Shown: positions 26,920-34,914 of the stretch, one piece after another
Layout: each line of letters starts with the position of its first letter
How positions within the stretch are numbered: the first letter of the stretch is position 1
Source: JAXLXE01 sp046328115
GTDB lineage: Bacteria > Chloroflexota > UBA6077 > JACCZL01
NCBI GenBank assembly: GCA_046328115.1
Contig: JAXLXE010000001.1
Location: 2,356,001 to 2,420,000, forward strand
Reading direction: 5' to 3'
DNA: 64,000 nucleotides
Program-made: the position numbers and the translations under genes
The notes under the pieces: model-generated
What the model was told of the DNA's origin: nothing
Databases searched by the model: none
The model's input: the letters and a program-made list of their open reading frames with translations, nothing else

Positions 26920-27480
26920 TCAGCCCAGGATCAGGTCCACTTCCAGGGAGACGTCGGGGAAGCTTAGCGGCGCGACCGTCTCGCCACGGCGCATCAGACG
27001 GATGCTCGCGTATCCATCTGGCCCGGGATCTCGGAAGACCATGAGCCGATCCGCCACAAGGTCTACGAGCCACGACTCGACCACGCCCGCGCGACCGTAC
27101 AGTGGGATCTTCACGTCACGGTCGATCGCTACCGTGGAATCCGAGACCTCGATCAGGAGCAGGACGTCCGCGGCGTCCGGATGCCGTGTCTGGTCACGGG
27201 CACACTGATGATGCACCAGAACGAAGTCTGGAAGCGGCTCGTCTCGCGGGCTAAGCACGAGCGGGCTCTGGGTGCGCACCAGCGTTCTGGCCCCCAGTTG
27301 CCCCAGCAGTGCGTGCGAGATCCCAGTGACGCGCCAGGCGTGCGCCGGTGTGATCGAACCCATCTCCAACACGTCGCCGTCGATGAGCTCCACTCGCTCT
27401 TCATCCCGCAGGACCCCAACATCGGCCATTCGCTGGAACTCGTCCACGGTGAAGGTACGCCTGGCTCGCTCGACCGTCAT
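26920..27480 (-). CDS. Uma2-family (DUF820) restriction endonuclease-fold protein
   Basis: A 186-residue Uma2 protein with the family pattern FTVDEFQRMADVGVLRDEERVELIDGDVLEMGSITPAHA, the nuclease-like acidic strand PLPDFVLVHHQ, VLLLIEVSDSTVAIDRDVKIPLYGRAGV and ESWLVDLVADRLMVFRDP. The PD-(D/E)XK-like core (Asp in PDFVLV, Glu in LLIEVSDS) is intact. Biological role is unknown; the family is expanded in cyanobacteria and Chloroflexota. The frame runs to 27549, but MTVERARRTFTVDEF at 27480, with GAGGGCGG before it, is the usual start. It is divergent from the selenoprotein-like gene. Confidence 0.85.
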   Translation of the reverse strand: MTVERARRTFTVDEFQRMADVGVLRDEERVELIDGDVLEMGSITPAHAWRVTGISHALLGQLGARTLVRTQSPLVLSPRDEPLPDFVLVHHQCARDQTRHPDAADVLLLIEVSDSTVAIDRDVKIPLYGRAGVVESWLVDLVADRLMVFRDPGPDGYASIRLMRRGETVAPLSFPDVSLEVDLILG

Positions 27481-27576
27481 ACCGCCCTCAGCGTACATCC
27501 TGTGCGCCGATCGAACCAGTTCTGGCCCCTCGCCAACCCGCCGTGGCACGATCCCTCAAACAGACGGGAGCGATCC

Positions 27577-29067
27577 ATGGCCAGCCGATTCGCCGGTACC
27601 GTTCGCGCGCCAGACTTTCCAGCGGGGATCGAGTGGCTCAACGCCGATCGGCCGCTGTCCATCGCCGACCTGCGAGGCAAACTGGTCCTGCTGGACTTCT
27701 GGACCTTCTGTTGAATTAACTGCCTACACATCCTTCCGCGGTTGCGGAAGCTCGAGCGCAAGTACGACCGCGAGATGGTCGTCATTGGCGTCCACTCGCC
27801 TAAGTTCATCACCGAGCGTGAGACCGAGAGCGTCCGCCAGGCGATCCTCCGCCTCAACGTGGGCCACCCCGTCGTCAACGACAGCGAGTTCACGGTCTGG
27901 CGCTCTTACGCCGTCCGCGCCTGGCCCACCCTCATGTTCATCGACCCTGAAGGCCGAGTCATCGGCAAGCACGAGGGTGAGTTCGAGACGGAGACCTTTG
28001 ACCGCCTGATCGGCACGATGGTCGCCGAGCTTGACGCCGAAGGCCGCCTCGACCGCCGCCCGCTGACAATCTCTGGCGATCGCGCCATCGCGGACGGCCC
28101 ACTGCGCTTTCCCGGCAAACTGTTGGCAGACGTCGATCGCGGCCTCCTGGCTATCAGCGACACCGGCCACAACCGCGTCATCCTCGCACACCTGGACGGG
28201 ACCGTCCGCCAGGTCATCGGCTCCGGCCAGCCGGGCCTCGCCGACGGCCCAGCTTCCGAGGCCCAGCTCGACATGCCCCAGGGGCTGGCGCTCCATGGCA
28301 ACACGCTTTACGTGGCAGACACCGAAAACCACGCCCTCCGCGTCGTCGATCTCCAGACGGGTAACGTGGCCACGTTCGCGGGCACCGGGGTACAGCTCAT
28401 GGGCCCCCGTGTCGGCGGTGCGCTGCTCCAGACCCGCCTCAGCTCTCCCTGGGACCTCACCATCGCCAACGGTGTCCTCTACGTTGCCATGGCCGGGACC
28501 CACCAGATCTGGGCCACCTCGCTCGGCAGCGGCGACATCCAGCCCCACACCGGCGACGGCCGGGAGGCTCTGGTGGACGGTCCCCGCCTGGCCGCCGCGA
28601 TGAATCAGCCCAGCGGCATCACCACGGACGGCACCGCGCTCTACGTGGCGGACAGCGAGGCCAGCGCCATCCGCCACATCGATCCTGCCGCTGACGGCCA
28701 GATCACCACCATCGTCGGCGAGGGCCTGTTTGAGTTTGGCGACCGCGACGGCATCGGCCCGGCCCAGGTCCGCCTCCAGCACCCCATCGGCGTCGCCTGG
28801 CACCAGGGCGTCCTGTACATCGCTGACACCTACAACCACCGAATCAAGCGGCTGGATCCCAGCACCGGCGAGTGCCGCGCCTTCGCAGGCCAGGGCCTGC
28901 CCGGCGACACAGATGGTCCGGCCGCCACGGCGCGGTTCTCCGAGCCCTCAGGCCTCGCCGTCGCCGGCGACAGCCTGTACGTGGCGGACACCAACAACCA
29001 CGTCATACGAGCGGTCAGTCTAGGCGGCGAGCCCACCGTCTCCACGCTGCCCCTCCGCGGGCTCTGA
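27577..29067 (+). CDS. Thioredoxin-like/NHL-repeat protein, probable selenoprotein (in-frame TGA at codon 46)
   Basis: A 496-residue frame interrupted only by TGA at 27712-27714. Residues 1-160 are a thioredoxin-like domain of the NHLRC2 type: LVLLDFWTFC-TGA-INCLH. In homologues this site reads FWTYCCINCMH, so the TGA stands exactly where the first Cys of the CxxC redox pair is expected. A selenocysteine reading gives Cys45-Sec46-Ile-Asn-Cys49. A 7-bp hairpin with a GGTT loop follows at 27733-27750, a proper bacterial SECIS position. Residues ~165-490 form an NHL beta-propeller (repeated LYVADTENHALRVVD, LYIADTYNHRIKRLD, LYVADTNNHVIRAVS). Likely a cytoplasmic thiol/selenol oxidoreductase. Selenocysteine genes are not in the window. 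Confidence 0.82.
27712..27750 (+). promoter_or_regulatory. Candidate UGA-Sec codon with bacterial SECIS hairpin
   Basis: TGA at 27712-27714, an 18-nt spacer, then a perfect stem CTTCCGC / GCGGAAG (27733-27739 and 27744-27750) capped by GGTT. The loop starts with GG 26 nt after the TGA, as expected of a bacterial SECIS that recruits SelB. The hairpin lies in coding sequence and is translated through. Confidence 0.72.
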
Positions 29068-29074
29068 CGCCCGC

Positions 29075-29422
29075 GTGGACAGGCTGGCCGAGCCACAGTG
29101 CCTCCACCTCACCACCCGTGGCCGGCGCTCCGGGCTGCCGCGCGAGATCGAGATCTGGTTCGCCTCCCACAACGGCCGCTGGTACCTCGTTTCCGAGCTC
29201 CGCGAGCGTGCCCAGTGGGTCCAGAATCTGCGCGCTGAACCCCGCGTCCAGGTCCGCACCAACGACGTCCAGACCCCCGCAACGGCCCGCGTGGTCGACC
29301 CCGCGAACGAGCCAGACCTGGCCGCGACAATCGCCGCCCTGTTCAACCAAAAGTACGGCTGGTCCAACGGCACCATCGTCGAGATCACGCCCGGGACAGA
29401 CTCCGGTCTCCCGTCGCCGTGA
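29075..29422 (+). CDS. DUF385/deazaflavin (F420)-dependent nitroreductase-like protein
   Basis: A 115-residue split-barrel protein of the F420H2-dependent nitroreductase-like (DUF385) family: LHLTTRGRRSGLPREIEIWF, GRWYLVSELRERAQWVQNLRAEP and VQVRTNDVQTPATARVVD are the hallmarks. It lacks the longer N terminus of some members. The predicted cofactor is F420 or FMN; no F420 synthesis genes are in the window. The GTG start at 29075 lies 7 nt after the NHL gene stop, suggesting co-transcription and perhaps a shared redox role. The GTG has no strong ribosome site, in keeping with coupling. Confidence 0.8.
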   Translation: MDRLAEPQCLHLTTRGRRSGLPREIEIWFASHNGRWYLVSELRERAQWVQNLRAEPRVQVRTNDVQTPATARVVDPANEPDLAATIAALFNQKYGWSNGTIVEITPGTDSGLPSP

Positions 29423-29513
29423 TCCCACGAGAGGGCTGTCACCGCCGCGATATTGCGTCGGCCGGCCGCGCGGAAAAATGGTGCGTCCCTTCCTGGTAGG
29501 GCCCACGTTCTGT

Positions 29514-29519
29514 TAGAAT
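29514..29519 (+). promoter_or_regulatory. -10 element of a probable leaderless mRNA
   Basis: TAGAAT whose last base lies 6 nt before the GTG start at 29526. Transcription from it would begin at or next to the start codon, and no ribosome site is present. Confidence 0.5.
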
Positions 29520-29525
29520 TGTCGG

Positions 29526-30491
29526 GTGAATCGACCCACATCGGTGCAAGGCGGGATGGCCCGCCCGGCCGGGGTGGTGGACACGCTCACAGCCGGTTAC
29601 GGGGTGATCAACCGGCGCCTCTGGGTCGTGTTCATCCCGGTCGTTCTGGACCTCTTCATCTGGCTAGGGCCGCGACTTTCAGTCGAGCCGATGATGGAAG
29701 AGGCGCTCGCCTCGCCACGGCTCGTCGCCGCCCTCGCGGCCGGTAATTCAGACTCGGCAGAGAACGTCCGCGCGGCCCTGCGCACGGCCGGCAAGGAGTC
29801 CAACCTGGCGGCCTTTCTCTCGGTCAGCCTGGCCGGTGTCCCCACCATCATGGGCGGCCCTGGGCGGAGCCAGGGCCAGGCCGTGCCGCTGGACTCCGGC
29901 CCCGTCGTGCTCGGCATCATCGCCGGGCTGTTCGTGGTGGGCTCGCTCGTCGGCTGCCTGTACCGAGCGGCCATCGCCAGCAGTGTCCGTCACGACGAAA
30001 TCGGCCCGCTGGGCTACCTTGCGGAGGGTCTGCGCGCCTGGTTTCGGCTCATCGGACTGGTCTTCCTGTTCGCCGTTGCCGGGGTGGCGGTGGGGCTGCC
30101 GTTGATACTCGTCGCCGCCGCTATCGGGCTGGTTTCACGTGAACTGGCGGCGTTCGGCGCCGCGGTCATCACCAGCCTGGTCCTGCTGGCCTCGCTCTAC
30201 CTGTTCTTCGCTCCAGACGCCATCTTCGTCTCGCGCCACGGCCCGCTCAGCGCCATGCGCGCCAGCGTCCGCGTGGTCAAGTCCCACGCCTGGTCCGCCA
30301 TGTGGCTCATCGCCCTGGTCAGCATCATGCTCCTGGGCATGGCGCTGGTCTGGGCGGCTCTCGCGGCCCGTACGCCCTGGGGCACCATCACCGCGATCGT
30401 CGGGAACGCGTACGTCGCCAGCGGGATCATCGCCGGGACGATGCTGTTCTACCGCGATCGCTATCAGCTTTACGCGGACGCTGCCGCGTGA
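29526..30491 (+). CDS. Polytopic membrane protein of unknown function
   Basis: A 321-residue integral membrane protein with about six hydrophobic segments: LWVVFIPVVLDLFIWLG near residue 35, VVLGIIAGLFVVGSLVGCLY near 125-145, LIGLVFLFAVAGVAVGLPLI, FGAAVITSLVLLASLYLFFA, AMWLIALVSIMLLGMALVW and a last one near GNAYVASGIIAG. Short basic loops (RASVRVVKSH) place it in the cytoplasmic membrane. It resembles general DUF-type membrane proteins that share the cytosolic FAPDAIFVSRHGPLSAMRAS loop, but I cannot name the family. It lies directly before gyrB and appears to be read from a leaderless transcript. Confidence 0.75.
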   Translation: MNRPTSVQGGMARPAGVVDTLTAGYGVINRRLWVVFIPVVLDLFIWLGPRLSVEPMMEEALASPRLVAALAAGNSDSAENVRAALRTAGKESNLAAFLSVSLAGVPTIMGGPGRSQGQAVPLDSGPVVLGIIAGLFVVGSLVGCLYRAAIASSVRHDEIGPLGYLAEGLRAWFRLIGLVFLFAVAGVAVGLPLILVAAAIGLVSRELAAFGAAVITSLVLLASLYLFFAPDAIFVSRHGPLSAMRASVRVVKSHAWSAMWLIALVSIMLLGMALVWAALAARTPWGTITAIVGNAYVASGIIAGTMLFYRDRYQLYADAAA

Positions 30492-30562
30492 TCGTCCGTC
30501 TTCAGTTGCCTCCATCCGCACGCCGCTGCCGCGGCCCTGCCTACTCTGACTTGGGGTGAACC

Positions 30563-32548
30563 TTGGCTGAATCGATGAACCCGGGTGACGCGTCGACCAA
30601 CGATCGTTCCAGCGGACGAGCCCGCCAGAGCGCCCGAGCCCGTGACGGCTACACCGCCGCCAACATCCAGGTGCTCGAAGGGCTGGAGGCCGTCCGCCGT
30701 CGGCCCGGCATGTACATCGGCACCACCGACACGCGCGGCCTGCACCACCTGGTCTATGAAGTGGTGGACAACAGCGTGGACGAAGCGCTGGCCGGCCACT
30801 GCGACTTCATCACAGTCACGATCCAGAACGACAATCGCGTCACCGTCACGGACAACGGCCGCGGCATCCCTGTGGACATCGTGAAAGCCACCGGCAAGCC
30901 GGCCCTGGAAACGGTGCTCACCGTCCTCCACGCTGGCGGCAAGTTCGGCGGCGGTGGTTACAAGGTCTCCGGCGGCCTCCACGGGGTGGGCGTCTCCGTG
31001 GTGAACGCGCTGTCCGAGCATCTACGAGCTGAAGTGCGGCGGGATGGCGGCCGCTACGTGCACGAATTCCGGGCCGGACTGCCCCAGGGCAAGATGCGGC
31101 GCGAAGGCACATCCGAGCCGCACGAGCGCGGTACCACCATCAGCTTCCTGCCAGACGCCACCATCTTCGACAGCCTGAACTTCGAGTTCGCCACCCTGGC
31201 CCAGCGCTTCCGCGAGATGTGCTATCTGACCAAGGGACTGCGCATCAAGTTCGTGGACGAGCGCGAGGATCGAGAGTACTCGTTCTACTTCGAAGGTGGC
31301 ATCGTCTCGTTCGTCCGGCACCTGAACAAGCACCGCCAGGTCTCCCATCAGCGGCCCATTTACGCGGAGAAGGTGGCCAACGGCATCACGGTCGAAGTCG
31401 CCATGCAGTACTTCGACGGCCAGACCGAGTCCGCCTTCTTCTTCGCGAACAACATCAACACCATCGACGGGGGGAGCCACCAGACGGGCTTCCGCACCGC
31501 TCTCACCCGCACCCTCAACGACTACGCCCGCAAGGCCTCGATCCTCAAGGACGCGGACCCCAATCTCTCGGGGGAGGACGTCCGCGAGGGCCTCACTGCC
31601 GTGATCAGCGTGAAGCTGCCGGAGCCTCAGTTCGAGGGCCAGACCAAGACGCGCCTCGGCAACGCGGAGGTCGCACCCGTAGTAGCCAGCGCCACCACCG
31701 AGATGCTCACCCAGTACCTCGAGGAGAACCCCTCGGATGCGCGGCGCATCATCGAGCAGTGTCTCCGCGCTGCCCGCGCCCGAGAGGCGGCCCGAAAGGC
31801 GCGGGACCTGGTCATCCGCAAGAGCGCGCTGGACGGCATGACGCTGCCCGGCAAGCTCGCGGACTGCACGGAGAAGAACCCCGAGCTTTGCGAGATCTAC
31901 CTGGTGGAGGGTGACTCCGCCGGAGGCTCCGCCAAGCAGGCGCGCGACCGCCGATTCCAGGCCATCCTGCCTCTGCGCGGCAAGATCCTGAACGTTGAGC
32001 GCGCCCGCATGGACAAGATGCTGGGCAGCGAGGAGATCCGCGCCATGATCACCGCGCTGGGCGTGGGCATCGGCGAGCACCTGGACATGACCAAGCTGCG
32101 CTACAGCCGGGTCATCATCATGACGGACGCGGACGTGGATGGCAGCCACATCCGCACCCTGCTGCTCACCTTCTTCTTCCGCAACATGCCCCACCTGATC
32201 ACAAACGGCAACCTGTTCATCGCCCAGCCGCCGCTGTTCCGCGTCCAGTCCGGGCGCGAGGTCAAGTACGCCTACTCAGACCGCGAGCGCGACGAGATCG
32301 TGGCTGACTTCGGCAAGAAGAGGAAGTCAGAGGTCCACCTGCAGCGCTACAAGGGCCTGGGCGAGATGAACCCGGAGCAGCTCTGGGAGACGACGATGGA
32401 CCCGTCCACGCGCACGATTCTGCGGGCGGATCTTCAGGACGCCATGGGCGCGGACGAGGTGTTCGACATGCTGATGGGGGACCAGGTTCCACCCCGCAAG
32501 AAGTTCATCCAGACGCACGCCCAAAACGTTCGTAACCTGGACGTGTAA
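30563..32548 (+). CDS. gyrB: DNA gyrase subunit B
   Basis: A 661-residue type II topoisomerase ATPase subunit. The GHKL ATPase domain has VLEGLEAVRRRPGMYIG, EVVDNSVDEALAG, DNGRGIPVD and GGKFGGGGYKVSGGLHGVG. The transducer carries QTKTRLGN. The TOPRIM domain has EIYLVEGDSAGGSAKQ, PLRGKILNVE and MTDADVDGSHI, and the C terminus has QRYKGLGEMNPEQLWETTMDP. It acts with GyrA, whose gene is not in the window. The start is TTG 30563 or, less likely, ATG 30575; GGGGTGA lies before the TTG. It is followed by a repeat-rich spacer that starts with a 22-nt palindrome and probably terminates transcription. Confidence 0.97.
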   Translation: MAESMNPGDASTNDRSSGRARQSARARDGYTAANIQVLEGLEAVRRRPGMYIGTTDTRGLHHLVYEVVDNSVDEALAGHCDFITVTIQNDNRVTVTDNGRGIPVDIVKATGKPALETVLTVLHAGGKFGGGGYKVSGGLHGVGVSVVNALSEHLRAEVRRDGGRYVHEFRAGLPQGKMRREGTSEPHERGTTISFLPDATIFDSLNFEFATLAQRFREMCYLTKGLRIKFVDEREDREYSFYFEGGIVSFVRHLNKHRQVSHQRPIYAEKVANGITVEVAMQYFDGQTESAFFFANNINTIDGGSHQTGFRTALTRTLNDYARKASILKDADPNLSGEDVREGLTAVISVKLPEPQFEGQTKTRLGNAEVAPVVASATTEMLTQYLEENPSDARRIIEQCLRAARAREAARKARDLVIRKSALDGMTLPGKLADCTEKNPELCEIYLVEGDSAGGSAKQARDRRFQAILPLRGKILNVERARMDKMLGSEEIRAMITALGVGIGEHLDMTKLRYSRVIIMTDADVDGSHIRTLLLTFFFRNMPHLITNGNLFIAQPPLFRVQSGREVKYAYSDRERDEIVADFGKKRKSEVHLQRYKGLGEMNPEQLWETTMDPSTRTILRADLQDAMGADEVFDMLMGDQVPPRKKFIQTHAQNVRNLDV

Positions 32549-32557
32549 CGCGGTCGT

Positions 32558-32789
32558 CCTCACCCGCGCGCGGGTGAGGGCGCCTCATCCGACTCTTCTC
32601 CCTCTGGGCGCGACGCTCCTGTCGAGCGTGAGCGGTTGGGTGAGGGTGAACGAAGATACCCAACCAGAATGGCATCTTCAACCCTGACCGCTCTGGCAGT
32701 CGCCCCCCTGTCGGAGGCGTTGGGCAATCAGTCGGACTGCTACCGGCGCGGTCAGACCCTCACCCCGACCCTCTCCCACAGGGAGAGGG
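32558..32789. repeat. Intergenic palindrome cluster (REP-like) and probable terminator of gyrB
   Basis: Three perfect inverted repeats: CCTCACCCG/CGGGTGAGG (32558-32579), GGTTGGGT/ACCCAACC (32634-32641 and 32658-32665), and CCCTCTCCC/GGGAGAGGG with loop ACA (32769-32789). The last type, including the CCCTCACCCCGACCCTCTCCC-like context, resembles repeats dispersed between genes in many GC-rich genomes. The spacer separates convergent gyrB and the DUF3105 gene and contains no gene. Confidence 0.6.
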
Positions 32790-32799
32790 AGCAAGTCCC

Positions 32800-33438
32800 C
32801 TAGTCCGGGCAGACCAGGTTGTTGCACTCCGGGCCGCGGTCTATCCGCGCCTCGTAGAACCGCGTGATCTTGTCCTGGTCGAACTCGTCAAGCTCCAGCA
32901 GGTAGCCCCACGCGACAACCGCCAGCTTGTGGTCCATGTCCTTGTAGGGCAGGGCTAGCAGACGCGTGCCGCGGCGCGCGTTACGGCCCTTGGGCAGTGT
33001 CCCGTACAAGTCCTTGACCTGCTGCACCACGTCAGCGCAGCCAGATGGGCAGTTGTAGAGCAGCACCACCGCGCCGTGCTCCAGGTTGTGCACCCAGTTG
33101 CCGGCCGGGATGTCCTGCTCGAACACGCCGTACGTTGGATACCACGCGTCGAAGTGCTTGCCGGACGTCGGCGGCCGCGAGCCCCACTCGATAACTGTGC
33201 TCTCCGGCACGTGCTCGGCCTTCTCCAGCGGCATGGCTCGGCCGATGCTCGGCGTTGCCATGCCCCAGAAGCTGGTGCTGAAGCCCCACACGACCACCGC
33301 GATCAACACGACCGCCAGCACAACCAGCAGGATGATCTGGCGCAGCCGTGCCTGGCGTTGAGCCGTGGCTGCCTGCTTCTTGCGCTCGTCGCGAGCCGCC
33401 AGTCGGCGCTCGCGTTTGGTCTGCATGTCGGTAGACAT
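32800..33438 (-). CDS. DUF3105 membrane-anchored protein
   Basis: A 212-residue protein: basic Gln/Arg-rich cytoplasmic N terminus, one membrane segment (QIILLVVLAVVLIAVVVWGF), and an extracytoplasmic DUF3105 domain with SRPPTSGKHFDAW, GVFEQDIPAGNWVHNLEHGAVVLLYNCPSGC and LLALPYKDMDHKLAVVAWG, plus a paired Cys near the C-terminal end. The HNLEHG motif is diagnostic; function is unknown. The start may be ATG 33438 or the TTG at 33450, which overlaps the BON gene stop. It is the last gene of the dnaJ-hspR operon. Confidence 0.85.
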   Translation of the reverse strand: MSTDMQTKRERRLAARDERKKQAATAQRQARLRQIILLVVLAVVLIAVVVWGFSTSFWGMATPSIGRAMPLEKAEHVPESTVIEWGSRPPTSGKHFDAWYPTYGVFEQDIPAGNWVHNLEHGAVVLLYNCPSGCADVVQQVKDLYGTLPKGRNARRGTRLLALPYKDMDHKLAVVAWGYLLELDEFDQDKITRFYEARIDRGPECNNLVCPD

Positions 33439-33446
33439 TGGCGTCG

Positions 33447-33944
33447 TCAACTCGCCGGCGCGGCCACCGCCGCCGTTCCAGCGGCGGAGCCGTGGTGGAC
33501 CACCAGCCGGCTCCGAACGCTCGTCGCGGTCGCCACCGAGCCCGCGATCTCCAGCGCCCGCGCCACCTCGGCCTCGCTGGGCACATCCCCGCCCAGTGTC
33601 ACCTCGCCCGCCCGAGCATCCACCCTCAGGCAGTAGGGTCCGAGCTCCGCGTCCGCCGCCAGGGCATCCAGCACCCCGCGGACGACCTCAGGATCGGCCA
33701 CGATGTCGTTGCGGACGGCCCGAACGCCGGGCAGCCGCATGATCAGGTACTCCGCGATCTCCTTCATGGCCAGCGTTCGCGTGCGGCCGGTCAGCTCAAC
33801 GCGACCGTCGGCCACCTTCACGTCCAGCCCGGGGCGCGTCGCTCGGAGCGGCTCGTACTCCCAGAGCACCTTGCGGATGGCGCGGACGAGGTCGGCGTCC
33901 GCGTCGGTCAGAGTCTGTTCAGTGCGGATGATCTCTTGGGCCAT
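33447..33944 (-). CDS. Double BON-domain protein
   Basis: A 165-residue protein with two BON (OsmY/transport-associated) domains: DADLVRAIRKVLWEYEPLRATRPGLDVKVADGRVELTGRTRT... through LPGVRAVRNDIVADPEV, and VRGVLDALAADAELGPYCLRVDARAGEVTLGGDVPSEAEVARALEIAGSV. It has no signal peptide, so it is cytoplasmic. BON domains are thought to bind phospholipid or other ligands during envelope stress. The frame is open upstream, but MAQEIIRTEQ at 33944 is the natural start; it overlaps the rhomboid gene end by 37 nt in another frame. It belongs to the heat-shock operon. Confidence 0.82.
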   Translation of the reverse strand: MAQEIIRTEQTLTDADADLVRAIRKVLWEYEPLRATRPGLDVKVADGRVELTGRTRTLAMKEIAEYLIMRLPGVRAVRNDIVADPEVVRGVLDALAADAELGPYCLRVDARAGEVTLGGDVPSEAEVARALEIAGSVATATSVRSRLVVHHGSAAGTAAVAAPAS

Positions 33945-34564
33945 ACGGCGTCGGCTCCTGGCCAGGCGTAGCTGCTTTTGGGGGCTATTGCTCGCGCTAA
34001 GCATAACAAGATCGCGCCCGCGCCGAGACCCGTGGCGTGGCTCAGCCACGAGAACGAGGCCTGCTCCCGCGCCAGGTGCAGCACCGCGGCGGAGGTGAGG
34101 CTCAGACCCCAGACCGCCAGGAGCATCGTGGCCAGGGTGTCCACCCACGGCCGCGTCCGCGCCAGCTTGCCGTGCCGCGCCCGCAGCGCCACGTACGCCC
34201 CCATCACACCCGCGATCGCGCCGCTGGCGCCCACAGCCGGCGCGCTCGAATCGGCGGCGCCAACCAGGTGCCCCGCGGAGGCCACCATCCCCGCCGCCAG
34301 GTAGATCCCCAGCAGTCGGCGACCACCGATCCACTGCTCAACCAGCCAGCCGAAGACCGCCAGGTACACCGCGTTTCGCAGGAGGTGCGTCCAGCCCACG
34401 TGCAGCCACATCGCGCTCAGCAGCGTCAGCGGCGAGAGTGCGTCCAGCCCGGACCAGACCGTCGCCGGCACCAGCCCCCACCGGGAAATCAAGTCCGATT
34501 GGTCTGTCGCCAGCAACCCCAGCAGGAACACCGCGCCCAGCGCCGCGCCCAGCCACAGCGTCAT
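33908..34564 (-). CDS. Rhomboid-family intramembrane serine protease
   Basis: A 218-residue polytopic membrane protease. The loop 1 motif MWLHVGWTHLLRNAVYLAVFGW, the catalytic Ser in GASGAIAGVMGAY and the catalytic His in SHATGLGAGAILL are all present, with six hydrophobic segments. Rhomboids cleave membrane-protein substrates within the bilayer. It overlaps hspR by ATGA (34561-34564) and the BON gene by 37 nt, so it is firmly part of the operon led by dnaJ and hspR. That suggests a role in membrane-protein quality control under heat stress. Confidence 0.9.
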   Translation of the reverse strand: MTLWLGAALGAVFLLGLLATDQSDLISRWGLVPATVWSGLDALSPLTLLSAMWLHVGWTHLLRNAVYLAVFGWLVEQWIGGRRLLGIYLAAGMVASAGHLVGAADSSAPAVGASGAIAGVMGAYVALRARHGKLARTRPWVDTLATMLLAVWGLSLTSAAVLHLAREQASFSWLSHATGLGAGAILLCLARAIAPKSSYAWPGADAVWPKRSSALNRL

Positions 34565-34872
34565 CCCCGCGCCAGCCTCACACGGAGCTGCTCGTTCTCG
34601 TGCTCCAGCTCGCGGATCCTATCGGTCAACCGCACGATCACCTCAACACCCGCCAGGTTCACGCCCAGGTCCTCGATCAGCCGCTTCACCTGCTGCGCCC
34701 GCTCGATGTCGCGGGCCGAGTATAGGCGAATGTTCCCGCGCGAGCGAGAGGGGCTCACCAGGCCCGCCCGCTCGTAATAGCGCAGGGTCTGTGGATGCAC
34801 GCCCAGGATACGGGCGGCCACGCTGATCACGAAGACCGCAAGCTCGCCGTGGACCTCTTCTGCCCGTGCCAT
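34561..34872 (-). CDS. hspR: HspR-type MerR-family heat-shock repressor
   Basis: A 103-residue MerR-like regulator: FVISVAARILGVHPQTLRYYERAGLVSPSRSRGNIRLYSARDIERAQQVKRLIEDLGVNLAGVEVIV, ending in a coiled coil (DRIRELEHENEQLRVRL). This is the HspR pattern known from Actinobacteria, where HspR with DnaK represses dnaK/dnaJ/clpB through HAIR sites. It follows dnaJ by 42 nt, and a HAIR-like inverted repeat lies in the dnaJ promoter, so autoregulation of this operon is likely. No dnaK or grpE genes are adjacent. Confidence 0.9.
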   Translation of the reverse strand: MARAEEVHGELAVFVISVAARILGVHPQTLRYYERAGLVSPSRSRGNIRLYSARDIERAQQVKRLIEDLGVNLAGVEVIVRLTDRIRELEHENEQLRVRLARG

Positions 34873-34914
34873 CTCGCCAACCTCAGCTCTCTCGCCGCGC
34901 TGGAGCAGCGCCCG

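Noticed and set aside
27181..27714. Separate short plus-strand gene ending at the TGA of the thioredoxin/NHL protein
   Set aside because: It is antisense to the Uma2 gene for most of its length. Only its last 46 codons match the thioredoxin family, and they continue in frame past the TGA.
27712..27714. TGA as a plain nonsense mutation or base error
   Set aside because: It cannot be fully excluded. It was set aside because the codon falls exactly on a redox Cys position, is followed by a well-placed SECIS-like hairpin, and the downstream domains show no decay.
29075..29422. C-terminal continuation of the NHL protein
   Set aside because: The NHL frame stops at 29067, and the next gene starts with its own GTG and shows a complete DUF385 domain.
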